From Lachnospiraceae bacterium (GTDB taxonomy: Bacteria > Bacillota > Clostridia > Lachnospirales > Lachnospiraceae), in assembly GCA_022792295.1 (NCBI GenBank), contig JAAWAR010000089.1:1-63162 (forward strand): a stretch of DNA of 63,162 nt, given 5' to 3'. The number at the start of each line of letters is the position of its first letter. The first letter of the stretch is position 1. Positions 37,333-47,172 of the stretch are shown here, piece after piece. Below the pieces are notes generated by a model that searched no databases, was not told the origin of the DNA, and saw only the letters and a program-made list of their open reading frames with translations. Position numbers and translations under genes: made by a program.

Positions 37333-38025
37333 TTAAAGCTTGTCGTTTACATATACCATGGTGAGCATACAGAACACGTAAGTCTGAATACAGCCCGAGA
37401 ATACGTCGCAGTATGCGTGCAGCACGGACGGGATTCCGATCTTTACCAGAATCGGCATCATTCCATACCACAGCCCCATGATGATGACGCCGGACAGCAT
37501 GTTTGCAAACAGACGGAGCGATATGGAAATCGGGTTTGCAAACTCACCAATCAGGTTGATTGGAAACAGCACCGGAATCGGCTTGAATAATCCGGTAAAA
37601 TGGCCTGCCCCATGGTTTTTAATTCCCTGGTACTGTACAATACCGAATGTGACCAGGCCCAAAAGGAACGTAACGCCAAAATCAGCCGTTACCGTTCTGA
37701 GGCCAAAAAGGCCGCTCACGTTGCAGAATAAAATAAACAGGAACAACGTCCCGATATAGTTCGCAAACCTGCCCGCTTCTTTGCCCAGGATGCCGCCCGA
37801 CATCTTTTCCAGCATTTCCACGCCGAGCTCCACAATATTCTGAAAAGTCCCCGGCACATCTGTCGCGCGCTTGATCGCACGGTTCGCCGCAAACGCCAGA
37901 ATCAGAAGGACAATCGTGACAATGACCAGTCCAACCGTCGTCGTCGTAAGCCAAAGCTCCTGACCGAACAGGTGGTATTTTATGACACCATGTATCATAA
38001 AATCCGCTTCGCCGCCACCACCCAT
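37333..38025 (-). CDS. atpB: Fo ATP synthase a subunit
   Basis: FPINLIGEFANPISISLRLFANMLSGVIIMGL. Confidence 0.95.
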   Translation of the reverse strand: MGGGGEADFMIHGVIKYHLFGQELWLTTTTVGLVIVTIVLLILAFAANRAIKRATDVPGTFQNIVELGVEMLEKMSGGILGKEAGRFANYIGTLFLFILFCNVSGLFGLRTVTADFGVTFLLGLVTFGIVQYQGIKNHGAGHFTGLFKPIPVLFPINLIGEFANPISISLRLFANMLSGVIIMGLWYGMMPILVKIGIPSVLHAYCDVFSGCIQTYVFCMLTMVYVNDKL

Positions 38026-38103
38026 CGTTTCATCTCCTTTCCTTGAAAATTCAGTAACGGTCCAGTCTCTTTCGCCGTTACGTCAATCATGCATATATCC
38101 CAA

Positions 38104-38517
38104 TCAGGCCGCATCATTTCCGGCCCTATGGTTCAGAATTTTGTGTACCAGGGGATACAGATAAGCCCCAGTTTTATTTCCCAGCAGAGCCAGGAAAAAT
38201 GTTAAAAGATTGATCTTTGTAAAACATCCCAAAATGCCGACCGCTGCCGACGCCGCAAAAATACGGCCGACCGCATGCATCGTCATCTTTTTTCTCGCAT
38301 AGTCCTCATCGGCCGATTCTACACAGATCTCCGTCGAATACGCCATGCTGATCAAAAGGAATATGGCACATGCCATGCCGGCAAGAATCCCGACAAACGC
38401 CATCCGGTTCCTGAAAAACAGAAGGCAGCCAAGCATCAGGACAAAGGCGTGGAGCACGATTCCGACACTCATCTCAAAAACCTGCTTTTTGGTTTCCTCA
38501 CTCATAAAGCCCGTCAC
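38104..38517 (-). CDS. small membrane protein of the ATP synthase operon (ATP synthase I-like)
   Basis: 137 aa with ~4 TM segments, between atpB and an AtpZ-like ORF, 4-nt overlap upstream. Confidence 0.7.
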   Translation of the reverse strand: MTGFMSEETKKQVFEMSVGIVLHAFVLMLGCLLFFRNRMAFVGILAGMACAIFLLISMAYSTEICVESADEDYARKKMTMHAVGRIFAASAAVGILGCFTKINLLTFFLALLGNKTGAYLYPLVHKILNHRAGNDAA

Positions 38518-38825
38518 CAGCCCTTTCTCTTATTCCGCCCTTTTCCATCCCCGGTCCCATAGCGCCGCTTCCAGTCTTCTTCCCTGGCTCGCTTCTCCTG
38601 TTCCTCCTGCTCACGTTCCCTGTCGATTGTCCGCTTCGCAAGACGGTAGGCGTTTAAGCCTCCCGAGAGAATGCCCAGCAAGAGGAGCGGCAGTATCAGA
38701 CGAAGCCCAAATCTTTGCTCCAGCCCGATTCCCGCCAGGACACAGAGGAACGTCGGCGTCACAACATGAAAGCCAAGCTGCGTGATCAATATCAGATTGC
38801 CTAAACCGCTCTTATCCCGCCGCAA
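38514..38825 (-). CDS. AtpZ/AtpI-like protein
   Basis: LGNLILITQLGFHVVTPTFLCVLAGIGLEQRFGLRLILPLLLLGILSGGLNAYRLAKR. Confidence 0.75.
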   Translation of the reverse strand: MRRDKSGLGNLILITQLGFHVVTPTFLCVLAGIGLEQRFGLRLILPLLLLGILSGGLNAYRLAKRTIDREREQEEQEKRAREEDWKRRYGTGDGKGRNKRKGW

Positions 38826-39301
38826 GATCCCGGTATTCCTCCTTTTTCCGCATTTGAAGTCATTATACTAAATATTTACACATTTGTCCATTTCTAAGCG
38901 GATTTTTTTAGATAGATTTTGTTATGATTTTGCAACAATCCAAACGTGCCCGTGCGTTCGCCGCGCTGTCTGTACAAACAGGCTGCGGCTATGGGCATTC
39001 GGTCCATCATCAAAAGCGATTCTAACTGGCCGGATGCGGCAGCCGTTCAGCGATGATCCGAACGGTTGCATGGCTTTTTTTGCAAGGTTTTTATAATCTT
39101 TATTTTCCTTTTAGACTTTTTCCATACTTCCGACATATTTTTTCTGTATACTGAAGGCACAATATAAATGAAAGAGGCCGGCGGCACTAATCGCGCGAAC
39201 CGTTGCCGGGCTCGACTAACAATCCTTCCGGAACCTTTTGTTTCGGATTTACATAGATCTCCATGCAGTAACTCTAACACCCCTTTTTTAGTATTTAAGG
39301 C

Positions 39302-39352
39302 AACGAAACAGGACAGCAGGACGGCCCTCCGTCATCGCTGTCCTGTTTCGTT
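39302..39352 (-). terminator. nested-hairpin terminator downstream of the Trk operon
   Basis: aacgaaacaggacagc ... gctgtcctgtttcgtt (16 bp) enclosing gacgg-ccct-ccgtc; T-rich flanks. Confidence 0.7.
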
Positions 39353-39359
39353 ATTCCTT

Positions 39360-40010
39360 TTATTTTCCGGCCAGCTTCCTGATATCCTTTTGATTTCCCA
39401 TGACCATTAATGTCTCTGCCTCGCCGAATACATAGTCCGGATGCGGCATCGGAAACAAATTCCCCTGCCGCTTCACCGCCAGGATGCTCACATGGTGCTT
39501 GGTACGGACCTGCAGAGAAAGGATGCTGCGGCCTTCCCAGCCCTCCGGAAGGGCAATCTCATAGATCCCGTACTCCGGCGTCAGCTCGATGTAATCGAAT
39601 ACGCCCCGGCTGGTCCCATAGCGGACTGCCAGCCTCTCGGCCACTTCCCGCTCCGCATAAACCACATGATCGGCACCGTTGCGCAAAAGCAGCTTTTTAT
39701 AAATATCCCGCGTCGCCCTCGCAACCACATACTGCGCACCCAGATCCTTTAACAGCACCGTAATCTCCAGTGCCGTCTGGAAGCTGTCGCCGACCCCCAC
39801 GACGCAGAGATCAAAATTTCGGACGCCCAGAGAGCGCAGGAAATCCTCATTCGTCGCATCTCCGATCTGAATGTTGCGGATAAAGGGAGCCAGCTCATCC
39901 GCTCTCTCCTCATTGTCCTCCACCGCCATTACCTCATTGCCTTCATCAAGCAGTTTCATAGCCATATGACGCCCAAAGCGTCCGAGCCCTATAATCAATA
40001 TGGATCGCAT
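39360..40010 (-). CDS. TrkA/KtrA-type K+ uptake regulatory protein
   Basis: MRSILIIGLGRFGRHMAMKLLDEGNEVMAVEDNEERADEL. Confidence 0.92.
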   Translation of the reverse strand: MRSILIIGLGRFGRHMAMKLLDEGNEVMAVEDNEERADELAPFIRNIQIGDATNEDFLRSLGVRNFDLCVVGVGDSFQTALEITVLLKDLGAQYVVARATRDIYKKLLLRNGADHVVYAEREVAERLAVRYGTSRGVFDYIELTPEYGIYEIALPEGWEGRSILSLQVRTKHHVSILAVKRQGNLFPMPHPDYVFGEAETLMVMGNQKDIRKLAGK

Positions 40011-40019
40011 GTAATCCTC

Positions 40020-41360
40020 CTACCCCATCTGAATTTTTTCGAGCGGCTTTGTCGATGCGGCCGGAACCCGGTCCGCCGAAAAGGCCAGCAGCATAGTCAA
40101 GGAACCCGCCCGGCCAAAAATCATCAAGAACGCCAGAATCAGCTTTGAGATCATGGAAAGCCCGGGTGTAATCCCCAATGTCAGCCCTACCGTGGCGGCA
40201 GCCGACACGGTTTCAAACAAAACGGTTAAAACAGGCAGCCCCTCGACGGCAGAAATGGCAAGCGTCGATACGACTAACAGCACCAAGTACATCGTAAAAA
40301 TACAGGAGGCCGTTCTTGTAATGTCATCCTCTAACCGCCTGCCGAATATCTCGATGTTTTTCTTCTTTTTAAAAGTCGTAAAAATACTCAAAAACAAGAC
40401 CATTGCTGTAGTTGTCTTTATTCCGCCTGCCGTCGAGCCGGTTGAACCTCCGATTAACATCAGACAAATCAGCCAGAAAATGCTTCCCTCCGAAAGCTTC
40501 GTCAGATCCACCGAATTAAACCCGGCAGTCCGGACGGTTGCAGACTGAAACAATGCCGCCAGCGTCTTTTCTCCTGCACTCATATCCGCAAAGCTTCCAC
40601 CGAGAGACTCCAAAGCAAAAATCACCGCCGCTCCGCCAAAAAGCAGGAATACCGTGGCGGTGAGAACCAGCTTGGAATGCAGCCTAAGCCTGGAAAACCG
40701 GAAGCGGCTCTCTAAAAGATCCTTCCAGACAAAAAAGCCCAGACCGCCGATTACGATTAATCCCATGATGACAAGCTGCACGTATGCGCTCTGCCCTTCT
40801 ATCGTCAGTGATGAATACGGCTCCCTGTAGCCCATCAGATCAAAGCCGGCGTTACAGAAGGCCGAAATCGAGTGGAACACCGCATAATAAATCCCGTTTG
40901 ACGCCCCCAGACGCGGACAAAAATATATGGCTAAAAGAAACGCTCCCGCCGCCTCGATCACAAGTGTCCCCAAAAGGATAAACCGCGTCATGCGCAGGAT
41001 ACCTCCTACCTGCGGCGCCGATACGGCTTCACGCATCAGCACACGCGAGGACAGCCCGATCTTTTGTCCCGTACACATGATCGAAAAAAGAGTAATCGTC
41101 ACAAAGCCCAGGCCGCCGACTTGAATCAGCACCAGAATTACCACCTGCCCAAACAAAGACCAATGGCTCCAAGTATCAAACCGGACAAGGCCGGTCACAC
41201 AGGCCGCTGACGCCGAGGTAAAAAACGCGTCCGAAAAGGACGTCCACTCCCCTGCCCTTGCCGCAGCCGGCAGGCTCAAAAGCACACTGCCAAGCAGAAT
41301 AATCGCACAGTAGCCTACAAGCAGAATCCGCATCGGGGAAATTTTCATCAAACGAACCAT
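40020..41360 (-). CDS. TrkH/KtrB-type K+ transporter
   Basis: FFTSASAACVTGLVRFDTWSHWS, STGSTAGGIKTTT filter-like motifs. Confidence 0.93.
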   Translation of the reverse strand: MVRLMKISPMRILLVGYCAIILLGSVLLSLPAAARAGEWTSFSDAFFTSASAACVTGLVRFDTWSHWSLFGQVVILVLIQVGGLGFVTITLFSIMCTGQKIGLSSRVLMREAVSAPQVGGILRMTRFILLGTLVIEAAGAFLLAIYFCPRLGASNGIYYAVFHSISAFCNAGFDLMGYREPYSSLTIEGQSAYVQLVIMGLIVIGGLGFFVWKDLLESRFRFSRLRLHSKLVLTATVFLLFGGAAVIFALESLGGSFADMSAGEKTLAALFQSATVRTAGFNSVDLTKLSEGSIFWLICLMLIGGSTGSTAGGIKTTTAMVLFLSIFTTFKKKKNIEIFGRRLEDDITRTASCIFTMYLVLLVVSTLAISAVEGLPVLTVLFETVSAAATVGLTLGITPGLSMISKLILAFLMIFGRAGSLTMLLAFSADRVPAASTKPLEKIQMG

Positions 41361-41414
41361 TCTAAACTCTCCTATCAGGTTTAAAAGAGCACCGGGCTTT
41401 CCCGGCTTGCAAAA

Positions 41415-41443
41415 AGGCCGCCCGGTCGGAGGGACGGCCTTTC
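41415..41443 (-). terminator. terminator downstream of the M20 peptidase
   Basis: Minus strand AAAGGCCG-N-CGGCCTTTTTG. Confidence 0.7.
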
Positions 41444-41451
41444 TCTATTCA

Positions 41452-42558
41452 TTAATGAGTCATAAGATCAAGCACCAGCTCTGCACATTTGTTCAGATTG
41501 TCGATCGTGATCGTCTCGCTCGTAGTATGTACCTTTGCCATACCCGTGGACAGCACGACCGCCTTGATTCCGTGAAGCGCCATCACGTTGGCGTCACTGC
41601 CTCCGCCGCCCTTGGCGATCACCGGCTTGATGCCCAGACGCTCAAAGGATTCCAGCGTCCTTATGATGAGTGGATCGTCGTTTTCAATATTGAAGCTCAC
41701 ATAGTTGGTACGCGGATCATACTCAAGCGCAGCTCCCATCTCATCGCAGGCTTCCTGCAGACACTGCCTGATGTGGTCCGCCTGTGCGTTTAATTTATCC
41801 AGATTGCGGCTGCGCACCTCCGCAATAAATTCTACCTTATCAGGGACGATATTGGTTGCATATTCTGCCTTCAGCGTACCGATGTTGCAGGTCGTCTCCT
41901 CGTCGATCCGGAGAAGATTCATCTTTGCGATTCCCTTCGCCGCCACCTGGATCGCGCTGATCCCATCCTCTGGCGCGAGTCCTGCATGGGAGGAGCGTCC
42001 AATGATCGTTGCAAAAATCTTGATTTGACCCGGGCCGCAGGTGATAATCTTTCCCACATCTCCGCTGGCGTCAAAGACCATGGCCTCTTTGCCCTTAAGC
42101 ATACCATAATCCATATTCTTTGCGCCCATCATCCCGCCTTCCTCGCTGATCGTAAACAGGATTTCTGTACTCCGGCATGGAAGATTGTTTTCCTTAATCA
42201 CGCGGGCGGCCTCCATGATGGAAGCAATTCCGGATTTATCGTCTCCCGCAAGAATCGTCGAGCCGTCAGTACGGATCACACCGTCTTCGATAATCGGCTT
42301 GATACCGTTGCCGGGAACCACCGTATCCATGTGTGCGCACATGATAACCGGATCTCCGGGAATTGTTCCCGGTATAAATGCATGCACGTTGCAGCCGTTC
42401 GAACCATAATTTTCGCCTGCATGATCCGTCTGGACTTCAAGGCCCAGTGCCTTCAAATCTGCTACCAGCCTCTCCCCCATTGCCTTCTCATTTTTTGTCT
42501 CGCTGTCGATCTGCACATAGTCTAAAAATGTGTCGAGCAGCCTTTTTTCATTAATCAT
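41452..42558 (-). CDS. M20 family metallopeptidase (peptidase T-like)
   Basis: DPVIMCAHMDTVVPGNGIKPIIEDGVIRTDGSTILAGDDKSGIASIMEA; TISEEGGMMGAKN. Confidence 0.9.
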   Translation of the reverse strand: MINEKRLLDTFLDYVQIDSETKNEKAMGERLVADLKALGLEVQTDHAGENYGSNGCNVHAFIPGTIPGDPVIMCAHMDTVVPGNGIKPIIEDGVIRTDGSTILAGDDKSGIASIMEAARVIKENNLPCRSTEILFTISEEGGMMGAKNMDYGMLKGKEAMVFDASGDVGKIITCGPGQIKIFATIIGRSSHAGLAPEDGISAIQVAAKGIAKMNLLRIDEETTCNIGTLKAEYATNIVPDKVEFIAEVRSRNLDKLNAQADHIRQCLQEACDEMGAALEYDPRTNYVSFNIENDDPLIIRTLESFERLGIKPVIAKGGGGSDANVMALHGIKAVVLSTGMAKVHTTSETITIDNLNKCAELVLDLMTH

Positions 42559-42591
42559 AGCGTACCCCTTTCTTAGATAAAATATTTATGG

Positions 42592-43221
42592 TTACATAAT
42601 ACCCATTAATATAGAAGAAACCCGTTCGAAATCATATTGGGCTTCCTTCACTCCTGACTGCTTTCGATACCAGACCTTCAATTCCTGATAGGTCGTCGAA
42701 AACGACCCATAGCCGAGATATAGCTCGGGCGTCTGATAATTGTCCGCAAAAACCACCATCGGCATAATCTTTACACGCGTGATTCCCTGCGCTTCCAAGA
42801 TCGCTGTAAGCCCTGCCGCGCCCTTTTTTAAAGGAAAAAGCGGGTTGGGAAATTCCTCCTTGCGCTTTGGATCCTCCCTGCGCCAAGTCTCCCCATCCGG
42901 CGTTCCGAAAATCTTCGTCCCCCAGCCAAACGCATGCACCAGGTAAATTCCGCTCTTATCCGCTAAAAGTGCATCAAAAATCATATCCCCTTCCGGAAGA
43001 TGAAGCGTCACATTTTCTTTTAAAAAATACGGTTTTTTTGCAAGCTTTCTGAGCTTCTTGGCTACCTTCCTGACCGCCTTCCCATGGTTTCGCTGGCGAT
43101 TCATGTGCTTTGTAAGCAGAACAAAGATGAGTGCCCCCGCAAAGATGAAGAAAAAAAACATCAAATAATCGTTAAGCGTACGCAGCTTCCACGCCTGAAA
43201 GTCATTGCCAAAAAAGTTCAT
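42592..43221 (-). CDS. membrane-anchored protein, possible NERD-like domain
   Basis: N-terminal TM (YLMFFFFIFAGALIFVLL) then FDALLADKSGIYLVHAFGWGTKIFGTPDGETWR. Confidence 0.55.
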   Translation of the reverse strand: MNFFGNDFQAWKLRTLNDYLMFFFFIFAGALIFVLLTKHMNRQRNHGKAVRKVAKKLRKLAKKPYFLKENVTLHLPEGDMIFDALLADKSGIYLVHAFGWGTKIFGTPDGETWRREDPKRKEEFPNPLFPLKKGAAGLTAILEAQGITRVKIMPMVVFADNYQTPELYLGYGSFSTTYQELKVWYRKQSGVKEAQYDFERVSSILMGIM

Positions 43222-43475
43222 CGACTTCCTCCTCGTATCTTTGTATCGTAAAACAATTTATTTGATTCTACCATGAAACACAAGCAAACGCAAGAACGAG
43301 ATTGGTGCGTACACGCATTTCACGCGGGGCTTTTCCAAAGATTTTCTTATATAAAGCTAAATAATATAAAAACTTTATAAAATAATGGTGGATTTTTTGT
43401 GCAAATTGTAGTATGATTAAGAGGAAGACAGGATCCTGTGCTTGATTCCGTTGATTATTTTTTAGGAGGGATTCA

Positions 43476-45020
43476 ATGGGCGAAAACACAACCGCCAAAA
43501 AAACTTGGGTTGACAAATGCCTGGACGGCGTTGAACGCGTATGCAATAAGCTCCCGCCGCCGGCTATCCTGTTTTTCTGGCTATTCTTCGTTGTCGGTAT
43601 CGTCGGCGCGCTTTTTACCATGGCAGGTGTTACGCTGGTAAACCCCGCTTCCGGTGAAGAAGTGGTTTCGGCAAATCTGTTCTCAGCTGCCGGACTGCAT
43701 TGGTTTCTTGACAACATGGTCAAAAATTTCACGGGCTTTGCCCCTCTCGGTCTCGTTATTTCGATGACCTTGGGTATCGGCCTCTGTGAAGAATCCGGAT
43801 TGATTATCTCTTTGTTGCGGAGCAGCCTGAAAAATGTTCCGCCAACCCTGGTTCCCTACATCATTGCTTTCGTAGGAACTCTCGGCAATATCGCTTCCGA
43901 TACAGCCGCCGTCGTTATCCCGCCGATGGCTGCCATCATCTACATGGGCGTCGGCAAGCATCCGGTCGTGGGTATGATTGCAGGTTATGCAGGCGCAGAG
44001 GCCGGCTTCTCTGCAAACCTGATGATCGCAGGAACCGATTCCCTGCTTCAGGGCCTTACCAATGATGCCATCAAAGCGTTTATACCGGACTCTACGTTTG
44101 CGGTCGATACAACCTGTAACTGGTTTTTCATGATCGCCTCCACCTTCCTGTGCGCAGTCGTTATCGGTCTTGCCTGTGAAAAGATCGTCGAACCGCGTTT
44201 TGGAAAATATGAAGGAGCAGCCGGGGAAAAGCTTGAAGATGTCACCCCCACACAAAAGAAGGGGCTTCGCGTTACTGGCATCACAGCTCTTTTATACATA
44301 GCGATCCTGTTGGCTGGTTTCTTTGCCTTTGGCCGTCCGTTAGCTGGCGAGAATGGCGCCTTTGTCGGTTCTCCCTTCTTAAAGGGACTGATTCCGATCC
44401 TGTTTATCCTGTTCTCGATCTGTGGTCTCGCTTACGGCTACGCCTCTGGTACCTTCAAGAGCACGACCGATGTAAACAAGGCTATGACCAAGCAGATGGC
44501 CGGCATGGGCTCCTACGTCCTGTTTTGTTTTTTCTGCGGACAGTTCCAGGCCCTGTTTAACTGGACCAAGCTCGGTACGATGTTGGCAATCTCAGGGGCT
44601 GACTTTTTGGAAAATGTCGGCTTTACAGGCCTTCCCATGTGCGTGGTTTTTATCCTGATTTCTGCCTTTGTTAATATTTTCGTATCATCTGGTTCCGCAA
44701 AGTGGGCGATCTTCGCACCGATCTTCGTCCCGATGTTTATGCTCCTCGGATATCACCCTGGCTTTACGCAGCTGTGCTACCGCTTGGGCGATTCTCCCGG
44801 AAACTGCTTTACTCCAATGTCTCCGTATATTTGGATGACCTTAAGCGTTGCGCAGACCAAGTATATGCCCGATTTAAAAATCGGTACGCTGATTTCCAAC
44901 CTGATTCCGGTTGCAGTCGTTCTCCAGATTGCCTGGATCATCTTTTTGGTAATCTGGGCTGTTGCCGGTATCCCGATCGGACCTGGTGTCGGCGTAAGTC
45001 TGCCAGCAGGCATCCTATAA
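43476..45020 (+). CDS. AbgT family transporter, copy 1
   Basis: 514 aa; AbgT-like topology and motifs (NPASGEEVVSANLFS, ISAFVNIFVSSGSAKWAIFAPIFVPMFMLLGYHP). Confidence 0.92.
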   Translation: MGENTTAKKTWVDKCLDGVERVCNKLPPPAILFFWLFFVVGIVGALFTMAGVTLVNPASGEEVVSANLFSAAGLHWFLDNMVKNFTGFAPLGLVISMTLGIGLCEESGLIISLLRSSLKNVPPTLVPYIIAFVGTLGNIASDTAAVVIPPMAAIIYMGVGKHPVVGMIAGYAGAEAGFSANLMIAGTDSLLQGLTNDAIKAFIPDSTFAVDTTCNWFFMIASTFLCAVVIGLACEKIVEPRFGKYEGAAGEKLEDVTPTQKKGLRVTGITALLYIAILLAGFFAFGRPLAGENGAFVGSPFLKGLIPILFILFSICGLAYGYASGTFKSTTDVNKAMTKQMAGMGSYVLFCFFCGQFQALFNWTKLGTMLAISGADFLENVGFTGLPMCVVFILISAFVNIFVSSGSAKWAIFAPIFVPMFMLLGYHPGFTQLCYRLGDSPGNCFTPMSPYIWMTLSVAQTKYMPDLKIGTLISNLIPVAVVLQIAWIIFLVIWAVAGIPIGPGVGVSLPAGIL

Positions 45021-45057
45021 TATAAAACTACAAATCATAATTTTAGGAGGGATTTTT

Positions 45058-46602
45058 ATGAGCGAAAACACAACCGCTAAAAAAACCTGGGTTGACAAAT
45101 TCTTGGACGGTGTTGAACGTGTATGTAACAAACTTCCACCGCCTGCTATCCTGTTCTTCTGGCTGTTCTTCCTCGTCGGTGTTATCGGCGCGATTTTCAC
45201 TATGGCAGGTGTCAGCCTCGTAAACCCCGCTTCCGGCGAAGCAGTCGTCTCGGCGAACCTGTTCTCGACCGAAGGTCTTCACTGGTTCCTTGACAACATG
45301 GTCAAGAACTTCACTGGTTTTGCCCCGCTGGGTCTCGTTATTTCGATGACCTTGGGCGTCGGCCTCTGTGAAGAATCCGGACTGATTCTTTCCATGTTAA
45401 AGAGCAGTCTGAAAAATGTTCCCCCTGCTTTGGTTCCCTATATTGTTGCCTTTGTAGGAACCGTCGGTAACATTGCTTCCGATACATCTTGTGTGGTCAT
45501 TCCGCCGTTAGCCGCTATTATTTATATGGGCGTCGGAAAGCACCCGGTTGTCGGCATGATCGCAGGTTATGCAGGCGCACAGGCCGGTTTCTCCGCCAAC
45601 TTAATGATTGCCGGTACAGACTCCCTCCTTCAGGGCCTTACCAATGACGCAATCAAAGGCTTCCTGCCGGATTCCACGTTCCAGGTTGACGTTACCTGTA
45701 ACTGGTTCTTCATGATCGCCTCTACATTCCTTTGCGCCGCCGTAATCGGTTTTGTCTGTGAAAAGATCGTAGGACCGCGTTTTGCAAAGTTTTCGGGAGG
45801 AACGACCGAAAAAATGGAGGAGGTCACACCGGAGCAGCGAAAAGGGCTCCGCGCCGCTGGCATTACCGCTATTGTTTACATCCTTATCCTTTTAGTCGGC
45901 TTCTTCGGTTTCAGCCGTCCGTTAGCCGGTGAAAACGGCGCCTTTGTCGGTTCTCCGTTTTTAAAAGGCCTGATCCCGATCCTGTTCATTTTATTCTCGA
46001 TCTGTGGTCTTGCCTATGGTTATGCGTCTGGTACCTTTAAGAATACGACCGATGTCAACAAAGCTATGTCAAAGCAGATGGCCGGCATGGGCTCCTACGT
46101 CCTGTTCTGCTTCTTCTGCGGCCAGTTCCAGGCTTTATTTAACTGGACCAAGCTGGGCACAATGTTAGCAATTTCAGGTGCTGACTTCTTGGAGAACGTC
46201 GGCTTTACAGGCCTTCCGATGTGTGTGGTCTTTATCCTGATCTCTGCCTTTGTTAATATTTTCGTATCATCCGGTTCCGCAAAGTGGGCGATCTTCGCAC
46301 CGATCTTCGTCCCGATGTTTATGCTTCTTGGCTATCACCCCGGCTTTACACAGCTTTGCTACCGTCTGGGCGATTCTCCGGGAAATGCCTTTACACCAAT
46401 GTCTCCGTACATCTGGATGACCTTAAGTGTAGCACAGACCAAATACGACCCCAATATCAAAATCGGTACTTTGATTTCCAACATGATTCCTGTTGCAGTA
46501 ATTCTTCAGGTTATCTGGATCATTTTCCTGATTATATGGGCAGTCGCCGGTCTTCCGATTGGCCCCGGCGTCGGTATGACTCTGCCGGCAGGCATCCTGT
46601 AA
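45058..46602 (+). CDS. AbgT family transporter, copy 2 (tandem paralogue)
   Basis: 514 aa, colinear with copy 1 and identical over long stretches (PFLKGLIPILFILFSICGLAYGYASGTFK...). Confidence 0.93.
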   Translation: MSENTTAKKTWVDKFLDGVERVCNKLPPPAILFFWLFFLVGVIGAIFTMAGVSLVNPASGEAVVSANLFSTEGLHWFLDNMVKNFTGFAPLGLVISMTLGVGLCEESGLILSMLKSSLKNVPPALVPYIVAFVGTVGNIASDTSCVVIPPLAAIIYMGVGKHPVVGMIAGYAGAQAGFSANLMIAGTDSLLQGLTNDAIKGFLPDSTFQVDVTCNWFFMIASTFLCAAVIGFVCEKIVGPRFAKFSGGTTEKMEEVTPEQRKGLRAAGITAIVYILILLVGFFGFSRPLAGENGAFVGSPFLKGLIPILFILFSICGLAYGYASGTFKNTTDVNKAMSKQMAGMGSYVLFCFFCGQFQALFNWTKLGTMLAISGADFLENVGFTGLPMCVVFILISAFVNIFVSSGSAKWAIFAPIFVPMFMLLGYHPGFTQLCYRLGDSPGNAFTPMSPYIWMTLSVAQTKYDPNIKIGTLISNMIPVAVILQVIWIIFLIIWAVAGLPIGPGVGMTLPAGIL

Positions 46603-46611
46603 ACTAAAACT

Positions 46612-46656
46612 AAAATCCCTCCTAAAATTATCCTACATAATTTTAGGAGGGATTTT
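46612..46656. repeat. 20-bp perfect inverted repeat containing the AbgT SD leader
   Basis: aaaatccctcctaaaattat-cctac-ataattttaggagggatttt. Confidence 0.95.
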
Positions 46657-46790
46657 TATTAAAAATACTGCCACGAAAAAACGGGGTTGATAAGCTACTG
46701 CCGCCCGCCGGATGCTGAGAGCGGTGTTTCCGTCGGCCCTCCCTTCTTAAAGAGACCGATCCCGATGTTCATGCTTCTTAGCTGCCCTCA
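46637..46790 (+). pseudogene. collapsed third copy of AbgT (leader plus three fused fragments)
   Basis: Leader 46637-46659 identical to 45037-45059; downstream fragments resemble N-terminus (aaaaaacggggttgataag), ENGAFVGSPFLKGLIPI (ESGVSVGPPFLKRPIP) and VPMFMLLGYHP (MFMLLSCPQ). Confidence 0.82.
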
Positions 46791-47172
46791 GCAGACAAAG
46801 AATCACACGGTTCTGCACCACAGATACGCGATTCTGCGGCGTTACTGTCGCTTGGTGCAGAATCCCTGCACTGATTGATGTTAAACGCCACCAGACGCCA
46901 AGAAACGGCATTTGAGGCATAAATTCCTCTTTATTGGCACAATATCCCGTTGAATAAGACAGACTTTTTTGATGAATGCGGACTTGAAGCAGGCTGACCA
47001 GAAAACAGCATGGCGATACCTCCCTGATACCGCCATATCCACATAAATCATAAAAGGATTTGTTGAACAAAGCAAAAAGAAACGGCGGCCCTGATAAGCA
47101 AAGCCGCCGAAATAGAATAGGCGCGTGAAAATATGTCTGCTCTGGGGCCAGGCGTATCGTGTCGATTTTCTT

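Noticed and set aside
43268-43732. 154-aa minus-strand ORF crossing the AbgT copy 1 start
   Set aside because: Antisense to the AbgT N-terminus plus AT-rich promoter DNA; the parallel minus-strand ORF at copy 2 is only a consequence of the duplication
46747-47070. 107-aa minus-strand ORF (and 46881..47075) downstream of AbgT
   Set aside because: Partly overlaps the AbgT pseudogene remnant on the opposite strand and has no convincing SD or family; left unannotated although a decayed repeat is possible
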